DNA of 64,000 bases from Chlorobiota bacterium (GTDB lineage: Bacteria; Bacteroidota; Ignavibacteria; OLB7): the NCBI GenBank assembly GCA_028287785.1, contig JAQBOZ010000018.1, forward strand, positions 124,001 through 188,000. Reading direction: 5' to 3'. The notes beneath the pieces were generated by a model. The model was not told the origin of the DNA. It searched no databases and was given only the letters and a program-made list of their open reading frames with translations. The position numbers and the translations under genes are program-made. This document shows, in pieces, positions 35,213-44,272 of this stretch (position 1 is the stretch's first letter; every line of letters starts with the position of its first letter).

Positions 35213-35262
35213 TGTGGGGCGCTGCCCCACGCACCGGATATTTCGACCCTCCGGGGCTTGAC
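35213..35262. repeat. Dispersed palindromic repeat, family A (copy 2)
   Basis: Opposite orientation to copy 1: GTGTGGGGC / GCCCCACGC hairpin followed by CCCTCCGGGG. It occupies the gap 35095-35565 together with copy 3; no gene is seen there. Confidence 0.8.
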
Positions 35263-35435
35263 GCTGTTCAAGTCCCCGAGACCCGGACTGTTGGACAATC
35301 CACACGGATCGACACGGCGACGCTTTCCAATGGGAACACGGATCTCCCCTCCGATACGACGCGAATCAGGTAACGGCGGCGGACGGAATCATCGGGATGT
35401 TACATAGCGGGATGTCGAGCGTAGTATGATGGAGG

Positions 35436-35532
35436 CGTGCACAGGGCGATGCCCTGTGCACCAGGGATTGCGCCCCTCCGGGGTTTGAAGATATGCTTCC
35501 GTCAATGTGGCGGATGACGTTGTGCAAGGGTC
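35436..35532. repeat. Dispersed palindromic repeat, family A (copy 3)
   Basis: Contains a near-perfect GTGCACAGGGC / GCCCTGTGCAC hairpin, then the CGCCCCTCCGGGG palindrome and a tail resembling the tails of copies 4, 6 and 7. Confidence 0.85.
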
Positions 35533-35565
35533 TGTAAACCAGGTTACGATTATCAAGGAGCATGC

Positions 35566-36303
35566 ATGGAAAAGCCCATCGACATCAACATACTCGATCA
35601 CGTGCAGATCGCCACGCCCTGCACCGCGAGCTGGGAGGAAATGAAGGGGAATGACACAACCCGCCACTGCTCGCATTGCAGCCTGAATGTCTACAACATC
35701 TCGGCGATGACGAGCGATGAGGCCGATGCGCTGATCGCCAACGCCGAGGGACGACTCTGCATCCGTTTCTACCGGAGAGCCGACGGAACTGTTCTGACGC
35801 AGGATTGCCCGGTCGGCCTGCGAGCCGTGCGGCAGCGCGTCCTCCGCTCGGTGCGGAATGTCGCCGTGACAACCGTGGCGCTGCTGGGAGGAATGCTCGG
35901 CTTCGGGTTCAAACGTGCAGGCGCGCAGCCAAGCATGATGATGGGAAGGATGGTGATGCCCGAGCGGGCCCGCACCGATACGACGGTGAAACATGATACC
36001 ATCGCCAGAAAGCCGCATGTCGTGAAACCGCACGTCGTAAAGCCACATGCCGTAAAAACGGATACCGTAACGCCGAAACCACGGGCGATCATGGGTGAGA
36101 TGATGGAGGTGCCGAAACCAACCCGCCCGACTCCGCCGGTTGCTGTTTCGGATACCGCAACGCCTCCTCCCGATAATGTCCCTCAAACCACCGACTGCAT
36201 CAAGGGGACGATCGATGCCGCTCATCAGACAGATGAACCGCCGGTCTCCAGGCCGGTGAACATCACACCCGATCATTCAACCGAGCCCGCTCGGATTAAT
36301 TAG
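35566..36303 (+). CDS. Cys-rich N-terminal domain protein with Lys/Pro/His repeat tail, 245 aa
   Basis: The first 85 residues form a compact domain with conserved Cys: ATPCTASWEEMKG, HCSHCSLNVYNIS, GRLCIRFYRR and LTQDCPVGL. This block is common in uncharacterised proteins of several phyla and may bind metal or an Fe-S cluster. A single membrane segment follows (about residues 96-116), then a low-complexity tail with tandem PHVVK-type repeats, two exact PHVVK units then PHAVK, and Thr/Asp/Pro-rich spacing. The topology is cytoplasmic domain, one helix and exported tail, or the reverse. Function is unknown. Confidence 0.7.
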   Translation: MEKPIDINILDHVQIATPCTASWEEMKGNDTTRHCSHCSLNVYNISAMTSDEADALIANAEGRLCIRFYRRADGTVLTQDCPVGLRAVRQRVLRSVRNVAVTTVALLGGMLGFGFKRAGAQPSMMMGRMVMPERARTDTTVKHDTIARKPHVVKPHVVKPHAVKTDTVTPKPRAIMGEMMEVPKPTRPTPPVAVSDTATPPPDNVPQTTDCIKGTIDAAHQTDEPPVSRPVNITPDHSTEPARIN

Positions 36304-36345
36304 AGCGCCGGAAAGGATCTCGATCTGCGGACAAGCGCCCCATTG

Positions 36346-36441
36346 CGCGGGGCGCTGCCCCACGCACCAGAGATTGCGCCCCGATGGGGCTTGAGGAAAT
36401 TCTTCAGGCCAACGCCGCAGATAACGTCCTTCAACAGTCTG
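36346..36441. repeat. Dispersed palindromic repeat, family A (copy 4)
   Basis: GCGGGGC / GCCCCACGC hairpin, CGCCCCGATGGGGC palindrome and the tail CCTTCAACAGTC. The tail overlaps the last codons of the flavoprotein gene and supplies its stop (36431-36433). Confidence 0.8.
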
Positions 36442-37552
36442 CCGCGCGGATCGGCTGCCGCGCCATCCAGAACGGACTCCCAGGCCATCGCTGCTCCATG
36501 TGGTAATAGCTCAGGCGATGCTCCAGAAATGAATCGTAGACGCCGCCAACCGCCGAGGCATACCCATTCAGGGCATCGTCGCCATCATCACCGGAATAGT
36601 TCACCAGCGCCTCCCCGGCCTTCAGCCCCGAATAAATCGCGAAAAGAATTCCCTGCGATGATAATGGATCGAACGCGACTGCCGCGTCCCCCACGGCCAT
36701 CCAGCCGTCGCCATAAAATCGATCGAGCCGGCTGCTCCTGGCATCGGCCGAGCGGAGCCTGCCGGTGATCCGGTAGCCATAATCATTCAACATGCGCGAA
36801 AGATGTTCAGTGCGATTGATGGCTTCGAGAAATCCCGCGGCCTCTTTTATCCGGTTCAGCCACGGAGCATCGGCATCGGTGAACAGCGTCACCACCCGCT
36901 CCCCCCCCGGAAGGAGCGCGGTGTGGAACCACCCTTCCGCAACCGACTCGATCAGCGTCCGGGAATCCCTGTCCGTCACTTCACCGGCCCCACGGAACCG
37001 GGCGTGAAACGCAACCAGACGATCCTCATGCCGCCGCTCCACGCCAATCGCCGATGCGATCCTGCTTCCGCGCCCGGCCGCGTCGATCAGCCATGAACAT
37101 TCCGCGGTGATATTTTCCGCGGATGCCCGCAGATGCAGTCGCCAGGCCCCTTCCAGCCGATCGAACCGCACAAGCTGCGTCTCCGGCATCAGGCTTGCCC
37201 CGGCATCTCCCGCCGCCCGCGCAAGCATCGCATCGAATGCAATCCGGTCCAGATGCCAGCCGTGACCGTACGGCGAGCGGATAAAATCCGTCTCGTCGAT
37301 CGTGGAGCTTCCCCACGCCGATCTGTTCCCGCGACACGGGAGATGTCCCCCCGCCATAAACTGCTCCAGCAGATCCAGATCCCGAAGCATCGTCCGCGCC
37401 GACGGGACAAGGCTCTCCCCGACGCGAAAATCATCCGGCCGCCGGCCGTCGATCAGCAGCACGCGCTTTCCGGCGCGCGCCAGCACCCTGGCCGCCACCG
37501 AACCGGCGGGCCCGGCGCCGATAACGGCGATATCGTACGGAGTTTCCCTCAT
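36431..37552 (-). CDS. FAD-dependent monooxygenase (halogenase/LodB-GoxB-like flavoprotein)
   Basis: The Rossmann motif is DIAVIGAGPAGSVAARV at the N-terminus, and GDAAVAFDPLSSQGI near residue 295 is the second FAD block of this superfamily. The segment FRVGESLVPSARTML and GHGWHLDRIAFDAML match a branch of tryptophan-halogenase-like flavoproteins, which includes LodB/GoxB maturases and other monooxygenases. I do not see the WxWxIP halogenase motif, so chlorination is unlikely. It is divergent from the VioB-like pair starting at 38062, with 509 bases between, which hints at a joint pathway. Its C-terminus and stop lie inside a dispersed repeat. Confidence 0.8.
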   Translation of the reverse strand: MRETPYDIAVIGAGPAGSVAARVLARAGKRVLLIDGRRPDDFRVGESLVPSARTMLRDLDLLEQFMAGGHLPCRGNRSAWGSSTIDETDFIRSPYGHGWHLDRIAFDAMLARAAGDAGASLMPETQLVRFDRLEGAWRLHLRASAENITAECSWLIDAAGRGSRIASAIGVERRHEDRLVAFHARFRGAGEVTDRDSRTLIESVAEGWFHTALLPGGERVVTLFTDADAPWLNRIKEAAGFLEAINRTEHLSRMLNDYGYRITGRLRSADARSSRLDRFYGDGWMAVGDAAVAFDPLSSQGILFAIYSGLKAGEALVNYSGDDGDDALNGYASAVGGVYDSFLEHRLSYYHMEQRWPGSPFWMARQPIRAADC

Positions 37553-37664
37553 TATTTTCGCAATAATTTTATTGTATTCACGTCAAATCTTCCGAATAAC
37601 ATCGATGCTCCGAATATCCACGCAATTTAATCCCCGACCCGCCGATTGGCGTATAATCAATCGA

Positions 37665-37679
37665 AGATCGGAAGAGCGG
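37665..37679. other. 15-base match to a common sequencing-adapter string
   Basis: The bases AGATCGGAAGAGCGG equal the start of a widely used Illumina adapter. The flanking sequence then departs from the adapter. It may be coincidence, as both halves use codon words common in this genome, or mark an assembly seam. The gap 37553-38061 otherwise holds only a family C repeat. Confidence 0.5.
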
Positions 37680-37683
37680 CAAA

Positions 37684-37776
37684 GCGCATCTCGCAGAGTC
37701 CTGCCGGCATTATCCCACGCATCGTGAGATGTGCTTCGCAAGCCGCAGACCGTTCACTTCGTTCAAAATGACAAAC
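37684..37776. repeat. Dispersed repeat, family C (copy 1)
   Basis: Contains GCGCATCTCGCAGAG and, inverted, CGTGAGATGTGC, followed by TTCACTTCGTTCAAAATGACAA. The same GCATCTCGC/GTGAGATGC pair occurs at 41479-41556. It resembles the widespread TGAGATGC-TTCG-ATGACA class of palindromic intergenic repeats. Confidence 0.65.
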
Positions 37777-38061
37777 AATACGGTGACTATTCTTTTTCCA
37801 GTGGCCTGTGTCGTGTGATAAGGATGTTCATCAACATACGATGACAGGCCGAACTTCTTATCGCAGCATAAATCACTGCCATCAGGCCCTTCCTGTTTGG
37901 TTCTGCTGAACGCAATCATTACTTTCGCCACGACTCCCCAGGCTCCCCTCGTATTCAGTGACGGATAGTTCCGGCATGGCCGATCGTCGGATCCGGCATC
38001 GTGCCGCGATATGCCGTTACGGTACGAAGCCGTCCATCGCTATTCTTTTTTCAACACGCAT

Positions 38062-39969
38062 ATGAGTTACCTGAGCCGACTCCGTCTGCATTTCGCCGGT
38101 AGATTTCAGGCCGCGCCATCCACGGTGAACAATGATGTCACCCACTACAACAACGCCACGTTCAAGCCGCAATATCAGTTGCCGGGAAACGCGAATGGCT
38201 GGTGGAACCCTCGCGGCAACGCGGACTGGCGGCTGATCGGCTGCACCATCACATCGGCATCGCGACTCGATGGGACGCCCGTCGGGCATGATGATCCGGT
38301 GCTGGGTTGCGTCGTGGCCGATTCCGATCGCGCGGTTCCGGCAAAGATGGTCGATCTCGATCCGCAGCAGCAGCTTGTCTCGGAAATCTGGGGGCTGGAG
38401 GTCCGCATCAGCGATCATCGCGGCAGAACGCTTCTGAGCGGGGAGTACGAGACGGCGGGATTTATCGATATCTGGGATCGCGCGGCGGGCGGCGGCGGCG
38501 ATATCGGCGCGGGGGCGGCATATCAGTCGATCCTTCACACGCTTCACTGGGGGGATATCGATGGATCACCGTTTCTGAAGGAGCTGAGGGATTCCGCGCG
38601 CGATGGAATTCTCTCGATAAAGTTCAATGTCGATGGCTACAACATGGACATGAAATCGCCGGAGTTTACACGCGGCAGAGTGGTCGGAACGATAGGTCCG
38701 GGGAGAGCGACGGAGCCGAAGCATTTCGTGCGGGGACGGCAGTTCATGGCGGTCGCGTCGCCGAGCGGGAATTTCTTTACGCCGGTCGGCGGCATCAATT
38801 TCTGTCCGGCGGTGGTCGATGAATCCATCGGCAACATCACCATCGATCTCGGCAACGCGCTTCCCACCGTCACCCCCGGCGGCCCCCTCGTCGATTCAGG
38901 GACGCTCTCGCTTGCGTGGCAATCCACCGCTGATGACGGCACAACAACGTGGTCGCCGATCTGCGATATCGATTATACCGGCGATGGCTGGTATCCCCGC
39001 ACCGCCGGCGTGACCGAGCTTCCGGCCGATCGCGTGCTTACCCCCGAGGAGTTGACGGCGATCGCGAGCGCGCCTCTGGCGATCCTCCGCACCCCTTCCG
39101 GCGGGACCGCAACCCCGGCGACCACCGAGCCGGCCAGCGGACTTTTTCTCCGCGCCGATCAATTCGTCTTCCGCCTGAACCCCGGCGAACGGGCCGAGAC
39201 AAAACTCTACGCCACGAAATTCGGCGCGCCGTATGCCGGTGCGCGCGTCATCAATGTGCTCGATCCGGGGCAGCTTCAGGGAGGCCCCGGCGAACCCCCG
39301 GTTGCAACGCCGGCCGGCGCTCTCGATTTCCCCGTCGCGCTCACCACCGACTGGAACGGCATGGCTCCCCTCCCCATTCTCGGCCGCGATCCGGGCAACC
39401 CGCGCGGATATGTCGACGGCCAGGTCTACGGCATCCGCCCGATGCTGGAGGAGACGGTGCCCCCCAGCGCCGGCTATACATTCAACCAGTGGGATTTTAT
39501 CAGCATTCTTCTCTGGAACCATTTTCAGCCGGATGAGCCGCCGACATGGCACGGGAGCCTTCAGCCGATTTTCCAGCAGTACGCAAATCTCTATCCGGTG
39601 ATGGACAGCTTCCTGAACCTCGCCGATTATCCATCGGTCTGCCGTCATCGCGGGCTTCTCCTCCTTGCATTTTCGCTCGATCCCGAAAACCCCAACTCGA
39701 TGCCGGTCACGCGCGATCTCCCGAACGCGAAACGCCGCGCGATTCTCCGATGGCTGAAGGATGTCGGCCCCGATGGAAATCCATTGCTCGGAACGCCACC
39801 GCCCGTAACGCTCGCCAGCGGAACCCCGCTGTCAGAATCCGCGGCTCCACAACCGGAAGCCGACAAAATTCCCGCAAAACCGGAGAGCGAGGGCCTCAAG
39901 TTCAGGGGAGGAAAAGCGATGGCGGCGGCGCGAAGGCTGTCGATCATTTCGAATTCCGGAAATGATTGA
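38062..39969 (+). CDS. VioB/RebD N-terminal-like protein, 635 aa
   Basis: I start at the ATG at 38062 (MSYLSRLRLHFAGRFQA), because the sequence from there matches the opening of VioB/RebD-type proteins (a strand, HFxG and an AxPxTxNND block). The rest includes beta-rich segments (GWWNPRGNADWRLIG, TAGFIDIWDRAAGG, HWGDIDGSPF). Near the C-terminus is VTRDLPNAKRRAILRWL, also found in proteins linked to ferritin-like enzymes. VioB (about 1000 residues) fuses such a part to a ferritin-like domain; here that domain is encoded by the next gene. It is soluble with no signal peptide. Function is unproven. Confidence 0.65.
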   Translation: MSYLSRLRLHFAGRFQAAPSTVNNDVTHYNNATFKPQYQLPGNANGWWNPRGNADWRLIGCTITSASRLDGTPVGHDDPVLGCVVADSDRAVPAKMVDLDPQQQLVSEIWGLEVRISDHRGRTLLSGEYETAGFIDIWDRAAGGGGDIGAGAAYQSILHTLHWGDIDGSPFLKELRDSARDGILSIKFNVDGYNMDMKSPEFTRGRVVGTIGPGRATEPKHFVRGRQFMAVASPSGNFFTPVGGINFCPAVVDESIGNITIDLGNALPTVTPGGPLVDSGTLSLAWQSTADDGTTTWSPICDIDYTGDGWYPRTAGVTELPADRVLTPEELTAIASAPLAILRTPSGGTATPATTEPASGLFLRADQFVFRLNPGERAETKLYATKFGAPYAGARVINVLDPGQLQGGPGEPPVATPAGALDFPVALTTDWNGMAPLPILGRDPGNPRGYVDGQVYGIRPMLEETVPPSAGYTFNQWDFISILLWNHFQPDEPPTWHGSLQPIFQQYANLYPVMDSFLNLADYPSVCRHRGLLLLAFSLDPENPNSMPVTRDLPNAKRRAILRWLKDVGPDGNPLLGTPPPVTLASGTPLSESAAPQPEADKIPAKPESEGLKFRGGKAMAAARRLSIISNSGND

Positions 39970-40012
39970 TTGAAATCGAAAACGATTAATTGAACAGGGA
40001 AAGGAGATAATC

Positions 40013-41071
40013 ATGATCGTTCTGCAATCCTCGCTCTTCGATACACTGGACCAGCCGGGGGGGCTGAAGAAATCGCTCCAGCAGGCAATCGAGCTGGAGT
40101 TTTCGACAATCCCTCCCTATCTCTACGCTTTATATTCGATAAAACCGGAGAGCAATGGGGCGATTCATGATCTGATATTTTCGGTCGTGGTGGAGGAGAT
40201 GCTTCATATGTCGCTGGCATGCAATATTCTCAACGCGATCGGCGGATCTCCGGTGATCGATCGCCCGAAATTCATCCCGCATTATCCCGGCCCTCTCCCC
40301 GGTTCGGTGGCGCAGGGGCTGATTGTCCCGCTGGAAAAGCTCTCACTCGATCTGGTCAGGAATATCTTCATGGTGATCGAGGAACCGGAGACGCCGCTTC
40401 ATTTTCCGGTCGGAAAGCTGCGCGCGGTACAGGGGCCGAGAACAATCGGGCAGTTCTACAACGCAATCAAACGGAAGATCATCGAAAAAGGGAACGGGAT
40501 ATTTACCGGCGACCCTCGAAAGCAGCTCACCCACGGCTTCCCGCCCGATCAGTTGATCGCGGTGACGGATGTTGATACGGCGGTGGCGGCCATCGACACG
40601 ATCGTGGAGCAGGGTGAGGGAACACGGCAATCGCCGATGGACGCGCAGAAGGAGCTGGCGCATTATTATCGATACGCGGAGATCTATCACGGCAGGCAAC
40701 TGATGCTCAACCCGAACGCTCCTCCCGATGCCCCCGACGATCAGAAATATATCTACGACGGCGCCCCCATCCCGTTCGATCCCGATGGCATATGGCCGGC
40801 GATGAAAAATCCGAAGCGAGCCGATTATCCAATGGGCTCAGGCAACCCCGCGCTCACAAAGGCGAATTATGCCAACACCAACTTCAATTATACGTTTACG
40901 AGCCTGCTGAAATCGCTCCACGCAACCTTCAACGGCGCTCCCGATTCCCTTGCAGGCGGGATCGGGCTGATGGAATCGCTCAAGGCGCAGGCGCTCGACA
41001 TCGTCACGATCGACCTGGGAAACGGAACCCATGCCGGCCCCACATTCGATTATCAGCCGACAAATCCGTAG
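40013..41071 (+). CDS. Ferritin-like domain protein (VioB/RebD iminophenyl-pyruvate dimer synthase family)
   Basis: The N-terminal 230 residues match the PF12902-type ferritin-like domain: a first helix with AIELEFSTIPPYLYALYSIK, a second with VVEEMLHMSLACNILNAIGG (the EExxH-type metal ligands) and later ELAHYYRYAEIYHG. Such proteins use heme or di-iron chemistry; the best-known members dimerise indole-3-pyruvate imine in violacein and rebeccamycin synthesis. It follows the VioB-N-like gene after 43 bases with a GGAG upstream. With the divergent flavoprotein it forms a likely biosynthetic trio, but no amino-acid oxidase (VioA) is in view. Confidence 0.8.
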   Translation: MIVLQSSLFDTLDQPGGLKKSLQQAIELEFSTIPPYLYALYSIKPESNGAIHDLIFSVVVEEMLHMSLACNILNAIGGSPVIDRPKFIPHYPGPLPGSVAQGLIVPLEKLSLDLVRNIFMVIEEPETPLHFPVGKLRAVQGPRTIGQFYNAIKRKIIEKGNGIFTGDPRKQLTHGFPPDQLIAVTDVDTAVAAIDTIVEQGEGTRQSPMDAQKELAHYYRYAEIYHGRQLMLNPNAPPDAPDDQKYIYDGAPIPFDPDGIWPAMKNPKRADYPMGSGNPALTKANYANTNFNYTFTSLLKSLHATFNGAPDSLAGGIGLMESLKAQALDIVTIDLGNGTHAGPTFDYQPTNP

Positions 41072-41194
41072 GGGAAAAATATTGGTGGTGATGGTGATTT
41101 GCGGCCTGAAAATCATAAGACCACCGCGAATATAAACCGGAGGACAATAATTGACGTGATGCACCTGCCCCGCACCATGCAATCGCGACGGCGT

Positions 41195-41473
41195 TCACAC
41201 GATATCCCATCTGGAATATGCGCCATTAAGCATTGTCTCGGAGATTTCCACATCCTTCACTGATGACAATATATAGGGATCGTCGTACAGCTCGAATGGA
41301 TCGACAATCGCGAGGAGATGGGTTGTTCCGCTATCATTACGGATCGCATGAATCTCGATGATCTCATATGATCTGACGTTGCATGGCGGATAACCCGCTG
41401 TGGAAATTATGCGAGCAGAGTATTCGCAAGGCCAGCACCGGATGGCGGTTCCCCCGAGAAAAAGCGCGCAGGG
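41195..41473 (-). pseudogene. Protein-like open frame without a start codon
   Basis: A minus-strand frame of about 92 codons reads like a protein (YEIIEIHAIRNDSGTTHLLA and later DPFELYDDPYILSSV, ending RWDIV). It contains no ATG, GTG or TTG before codon 78. Its 5' end runs into a family C repeat at 41479, so it may be the tail of a gene truncated by the repeat, or noise. It fills part of the gap 41072-41618. Confidence 0.35.
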
Positions 41474-41478
41474 TCAGG

Positions 41479-41556
41479 CGGCGCATCTCGCGGAATTGGT
41501 TATCGCGTGAGATGCGCCACGCAGCCCTTCGGGGCATCGCCCCGAAATGACAATCA
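41479..41556. repeat. Dispersed repeat, family C (copy 2)
   Basis: GGCGCATCTCGCGGAA and its inverted partner CGTGAGATGCGCC form a hairpin, followed by CTTCGGGGCATCGCCCCGAA, a second palindrome, and ATGACAAT. Confidence 0.7.
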
Positions 41557-41618
41557 GGCTACGTCCGGGATTGCCATATCGGTGGATGAAGCCCGGCTGA
41601 ATCGGCCGGCTCCTGGTC

Positions 41619-41990
41619 TCATTGGAACATTTTCGAAATAGTCGTGGTAACGTTGCCGTTGCTATCCTGCGCGACCGTCACATATGCATCGCACGACGAG
41701 AGATGTACGACTCCATAGGATCCATTTGCAATCGTGGTCCCGGCAACGGTGACCGATGCAACCCCCAGGGAGAGAGGCTCAACCCACGTGCCTCTGAATA
41801 CCGTATAGTTTGAACTGATAACGCTGTCATTATTTAAACGATAGGCAACGTAGAATGGAAAGCTGGCATTATCAATCCCCACCATATACGTGGTGACGGT
41901 CGGCTGTTGAAGAGGCTGATGAAATCCCATGCTGGTGATTCCGATAAGCACAGCAGCGCAGAAGGCAAGGGCAATACATCGTGTTTTCAT
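41619..41990 (-). CDS. Small secreted protein, 123 aa
   Basis: A signal peptide (MKTRCIALAFCAAVLIGITS) precedes a Ser/Thr/Val-rich beta-strand mature part with VAYRLNNDS, GTWVEPLSLG and VVHLSSCDAYVTVAQD. Its size and beta pattern suit a small surface or periplasmic beta-sandwich protein. No family is recognised. It stands alone; the 309 bases upstream to the PAP2 genes are AT-rich and show nothing else. Confidence 0.65.
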   Translation of the reverse strand: MKTRCIALAFCAAVLIGITSMGFHQPLQQPTVTTYMVGIDNASFPFYVAYRLNNDSVISSNYTVFRGTWVEPLSLGVASVTVAGTTIANGSYGVVHLSSCDAYVTVAQDSNGNVTTTISKMFQ

Positions 41991-42299
41991 GATGGCATTC
42001 CGAATATAAATGAGTAATAATCCAGGATGCTGCCGCGTGATAATTTGAAAGTGAGCAGCCCCGGAAATCGGTGATACAGCGTGGTTTATTCTTCGGGGAT
42101 AACCTGAATCTGATATAAAATATATGTGGTGAAGCTAATCACAGCTTCCGACGAAAGCAAGTGAATAAGGCTGCAAGATGAACGATGGAGAATCGCGCCA
42201 CGGATCAATTGCTTTATTCACACTGAATCACTACCGATCCCTCGGCGACACGCGAGGATTCAGAATCCGCGGCGACTAATGTCCGCGCGCGATTCACGC

Positions 42300-43268
42300 T
42301 CAATATCTCAACGCAAGCCTCACCCCCACTCCATCTCCCACAATCCCCAGCGACAATCGATAATCCATCCCCCCACCGGCCGATGCGTCCGAAATCCGTC
42401 CGCTGAGCGCGCGGTGCCCTGAGACGACATCATTCGCACAGAAATAGCCGAGGAGCGCCCCCGCTATAACATCCGATGCCCAGTGCGCGTGCTCCGTCAT
42501 CCGTGAAATTCCGACGAGCGAGGCAGCGGTATAGGCGATGACCGGGACCACTGGCGTTGCGTCATACTGCTCCGCGAACACCGTGGCGATTGCAAACGCC
42601 GTTGTCGTGTGCCCCGATGGAAACGAGCTGAACGAAGCGGAGGGAAGATGTTCGGGATTGTTGAACCGTTTGAACGGACCGTACCAGATCCCGCCATGAA
42701 TATGCAGATGATCGAACGCGACGCTCGGCCGCTCGCGTCCCGTCGCGTATTTGAAGACCTGCGCCCAGACGCCTGACGTGATCAGCGCCTCGGTCAGAAG
42801 AATGCTCGTCTCCTTCCCCTTTTTATCGTCGAACAGAAAGCTGTAGCCGATGAAGAGCGCGCTCCCGACATACCCATATGTCCCGCCGAACTCCGTGACG
42901 TACGGGCTGGCGGTGTTGACCGCCGGTGAATAATCGCGGAGAGTCCGCATTGTCTGGTCGATCCCGCCATCGTTGTACATCACCATGCCGGTCGCCACCG
43001 CCGCGCCGCCAACGTGGAGCCAGTCGTTCTCGCTGGCGCGGAAAGGGGCTTCAGCCTGCCTGATGAAATCATCGCCGATGCGACGAAAGATGGAATGCGA
43101 TGTGGTATCGCGCGCCGTTGAATCGATCCGCCCCGCGATGGAATCGGCCGGAGCATGAACCGCTGAACTATCCTGCGCGCAGACATCCATGCACGAGAAT
43201 ATCCACGCGAACAGAATCATCAGCAAAACCGTTGCTGTGCGGGCGGCGGCGTGCCGGGGAATTACCAT
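42300..43268 (-). CDS. PAP2-family membrane-associated phosphatase
   Basis: PAP2 enzymes remove phosphate from lipid phosphates such as undecaprenyl pyrophosphate. The three active-site segments are present: KYATGRERPS, SSFPSGHTTTAFAIA and the HAHWASDVIAGALLG block with the last His and Asp. The start ATG at 43268 has GTGGAG upstream and gives an exported protein with a signal sequence (VLLMILFAWIFSCMDVCAQ), so the active site faces the periplasm. The end is a beta-rich LGIVGDGVGVRLALRY, like an outer-membrane strand. The gene overlaps the end of a second PAP2 gene by seven bases. Confidence 0.88.
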   Translation of the reverse strand: MVIPRHAAARTATVLLMILFAWIFSCMDVCAQDSSAVHAPADSIAGRIDSTARDTTSHSIFRRIGDDFIRQAEAPFRASENDWLHVGGAAVATGMVMYNDGGIDQTMRTLRDYSPAVNTASPYVTEFGGTYGYVGSALFIGYSFLFDDKKGKETSILLTEALITSGVWAQVFKYATGRERPSVAFDHLHIHGGIWYGPFKRFNNPEHLPSASFSSFPSGHTTTAFAIATVFAEQYDATPVVPVIAYTAASLVGISRMTEHAHWASDVIAGALLGYFCANDVVSGHRALSGRISDASAGGGMDYRLSLGIVGDGVGVRLALRY

Positions 43269-44272
43269 CTCCACGTGCAGTTGAGCGCGGGCGCGCCATC
43301 GGAGAGGACGGAGATGCCGAAGTCCGGCGTTGCGCCCGTGGGAGCGTATGCCTCCTTCACCGGCGAGCGGCCATGACTGGAAACGATCCTGCCGAAGTGA
43401 TAGCCAAGCGCAATCCCGAGCGGAATATCGCTCCACCAGTGGATGCTTGTGGCGACCAGCGAAATGCCGACCGCGCCGACCACCGGATAGCCGATATATT
43501 TTATCCACTGCTGATCGGGATAATTTTCTGAGATCACCGTCAGCGTCGCGAGCGCCGTGGCGATATGCCCGGAGGGAAACGCATCGTAATGCGGAACGTG
43601 CTTGGCGTATTCGATCTGATCCGGAAGCAGCGCCCATCGCCCGGTCGGCGTGGTGGCACAGAAAGGGCTCTCGCGTCCGGTGGCATGCTTCAGGAACTGT
43701 ACCACCGCGCCGCAGGCAAGGATCACCTCCACCGTCTGGCTTGCCGTGCGGAGCGCCTTGCTGTCGTCCGCGATAAACCCGTACGCGCCGAACGCCAGCG
43801 CAAGCCCGAACTGAAATTTTCCATCCCCCACGTTTACGAACATATCGGCCGCGGTCCTGACGTTGTCCGATCCCTCGTACCATTTCTTGAACGGCTGCCA
43901 GGTTTCATAATCGGTGACGACAAGGCCGGTGGTCAACGCCCCCATCCCGGCAATCCAGGGGATATTATCCACGGTGAACGTGCTTTTCCCCCACGTCGCC
44001 CAGTCGCCCGGAAGATTGGTGATCATATCCAGCGCGCCGGGACGGAACTCACCGGCTGGCCTGATGCCGACAGCCATCGCGATGGAATCGCGGGAGATAT
44101 CGGAGCGGAGATCGCCGGTCGTGGGAATCGCCGCGCTGTCGCGATGGTCGACGCTGTCGCCGGCGGCAACGGCCGTGATCGTGGTATCGATGGAAGCCGG
44201 GGCGGAAATGGTCGTATCGGATGGAGAGGCAAGCGCCAGTTGTACCGAACAGAGGAGAGAAGCAAGGAGCAT
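43262..44272 (-). CDS. PAP2-family membrane-associated phosphatase, second copy
   Basis: The motifs are KHATGRESPF, YDAFPSGHIATALAT and SIHWWSDIPLGIALGYH, so all catalytic residues of the PAP2 fold are retained. The N-terminus carries a signal peptide (LLASLLCSVQLALA) and a Thr/Asp-rich stretch of about 70 residues. It is the first gene of an overlapping pair; the second begins within its last codons. The two share the overall layout but little sequence outside motifs, so the duplication is old or they act on different lipids. Confidence 0.88.
   Translation of the reverse strand: MLLASLLCSVQLALASPSDTTISAPASIDTTITAVAAGDSVDHRDSAAIPTTGDLRSDISRDSIAMAVGIRPAGEFRPGALDMITNLPGDWATWGKSTFTVDNIPWIAGMGALTTGLVVTDYETWQPFKKWYEGSDNVRTAADMFVNVGDGKFQFGLALAFGAYGFIADDSKALRTASQTVEVILACGAVVQFLKHATGRESPFCATTPTGRWALLPDQIEYAKHVPHYDAFPSGHIATALATLTVISENYPDQQWIKYIGYPVVGAVGISLVATSIHWWSDIPLGIALGYHFGRIVSSHGRSPVKEAYAPTGATPDFGISVLSDGAPALNCTWRW

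Noticed and set aside
37710-37931. 73-codon minus-strand frame in the gap before the VioB-like genes
   Set aside because: Its C-terminal third is translated from a family C repeat, and the rest lacks a ribosome site or family resemblance.
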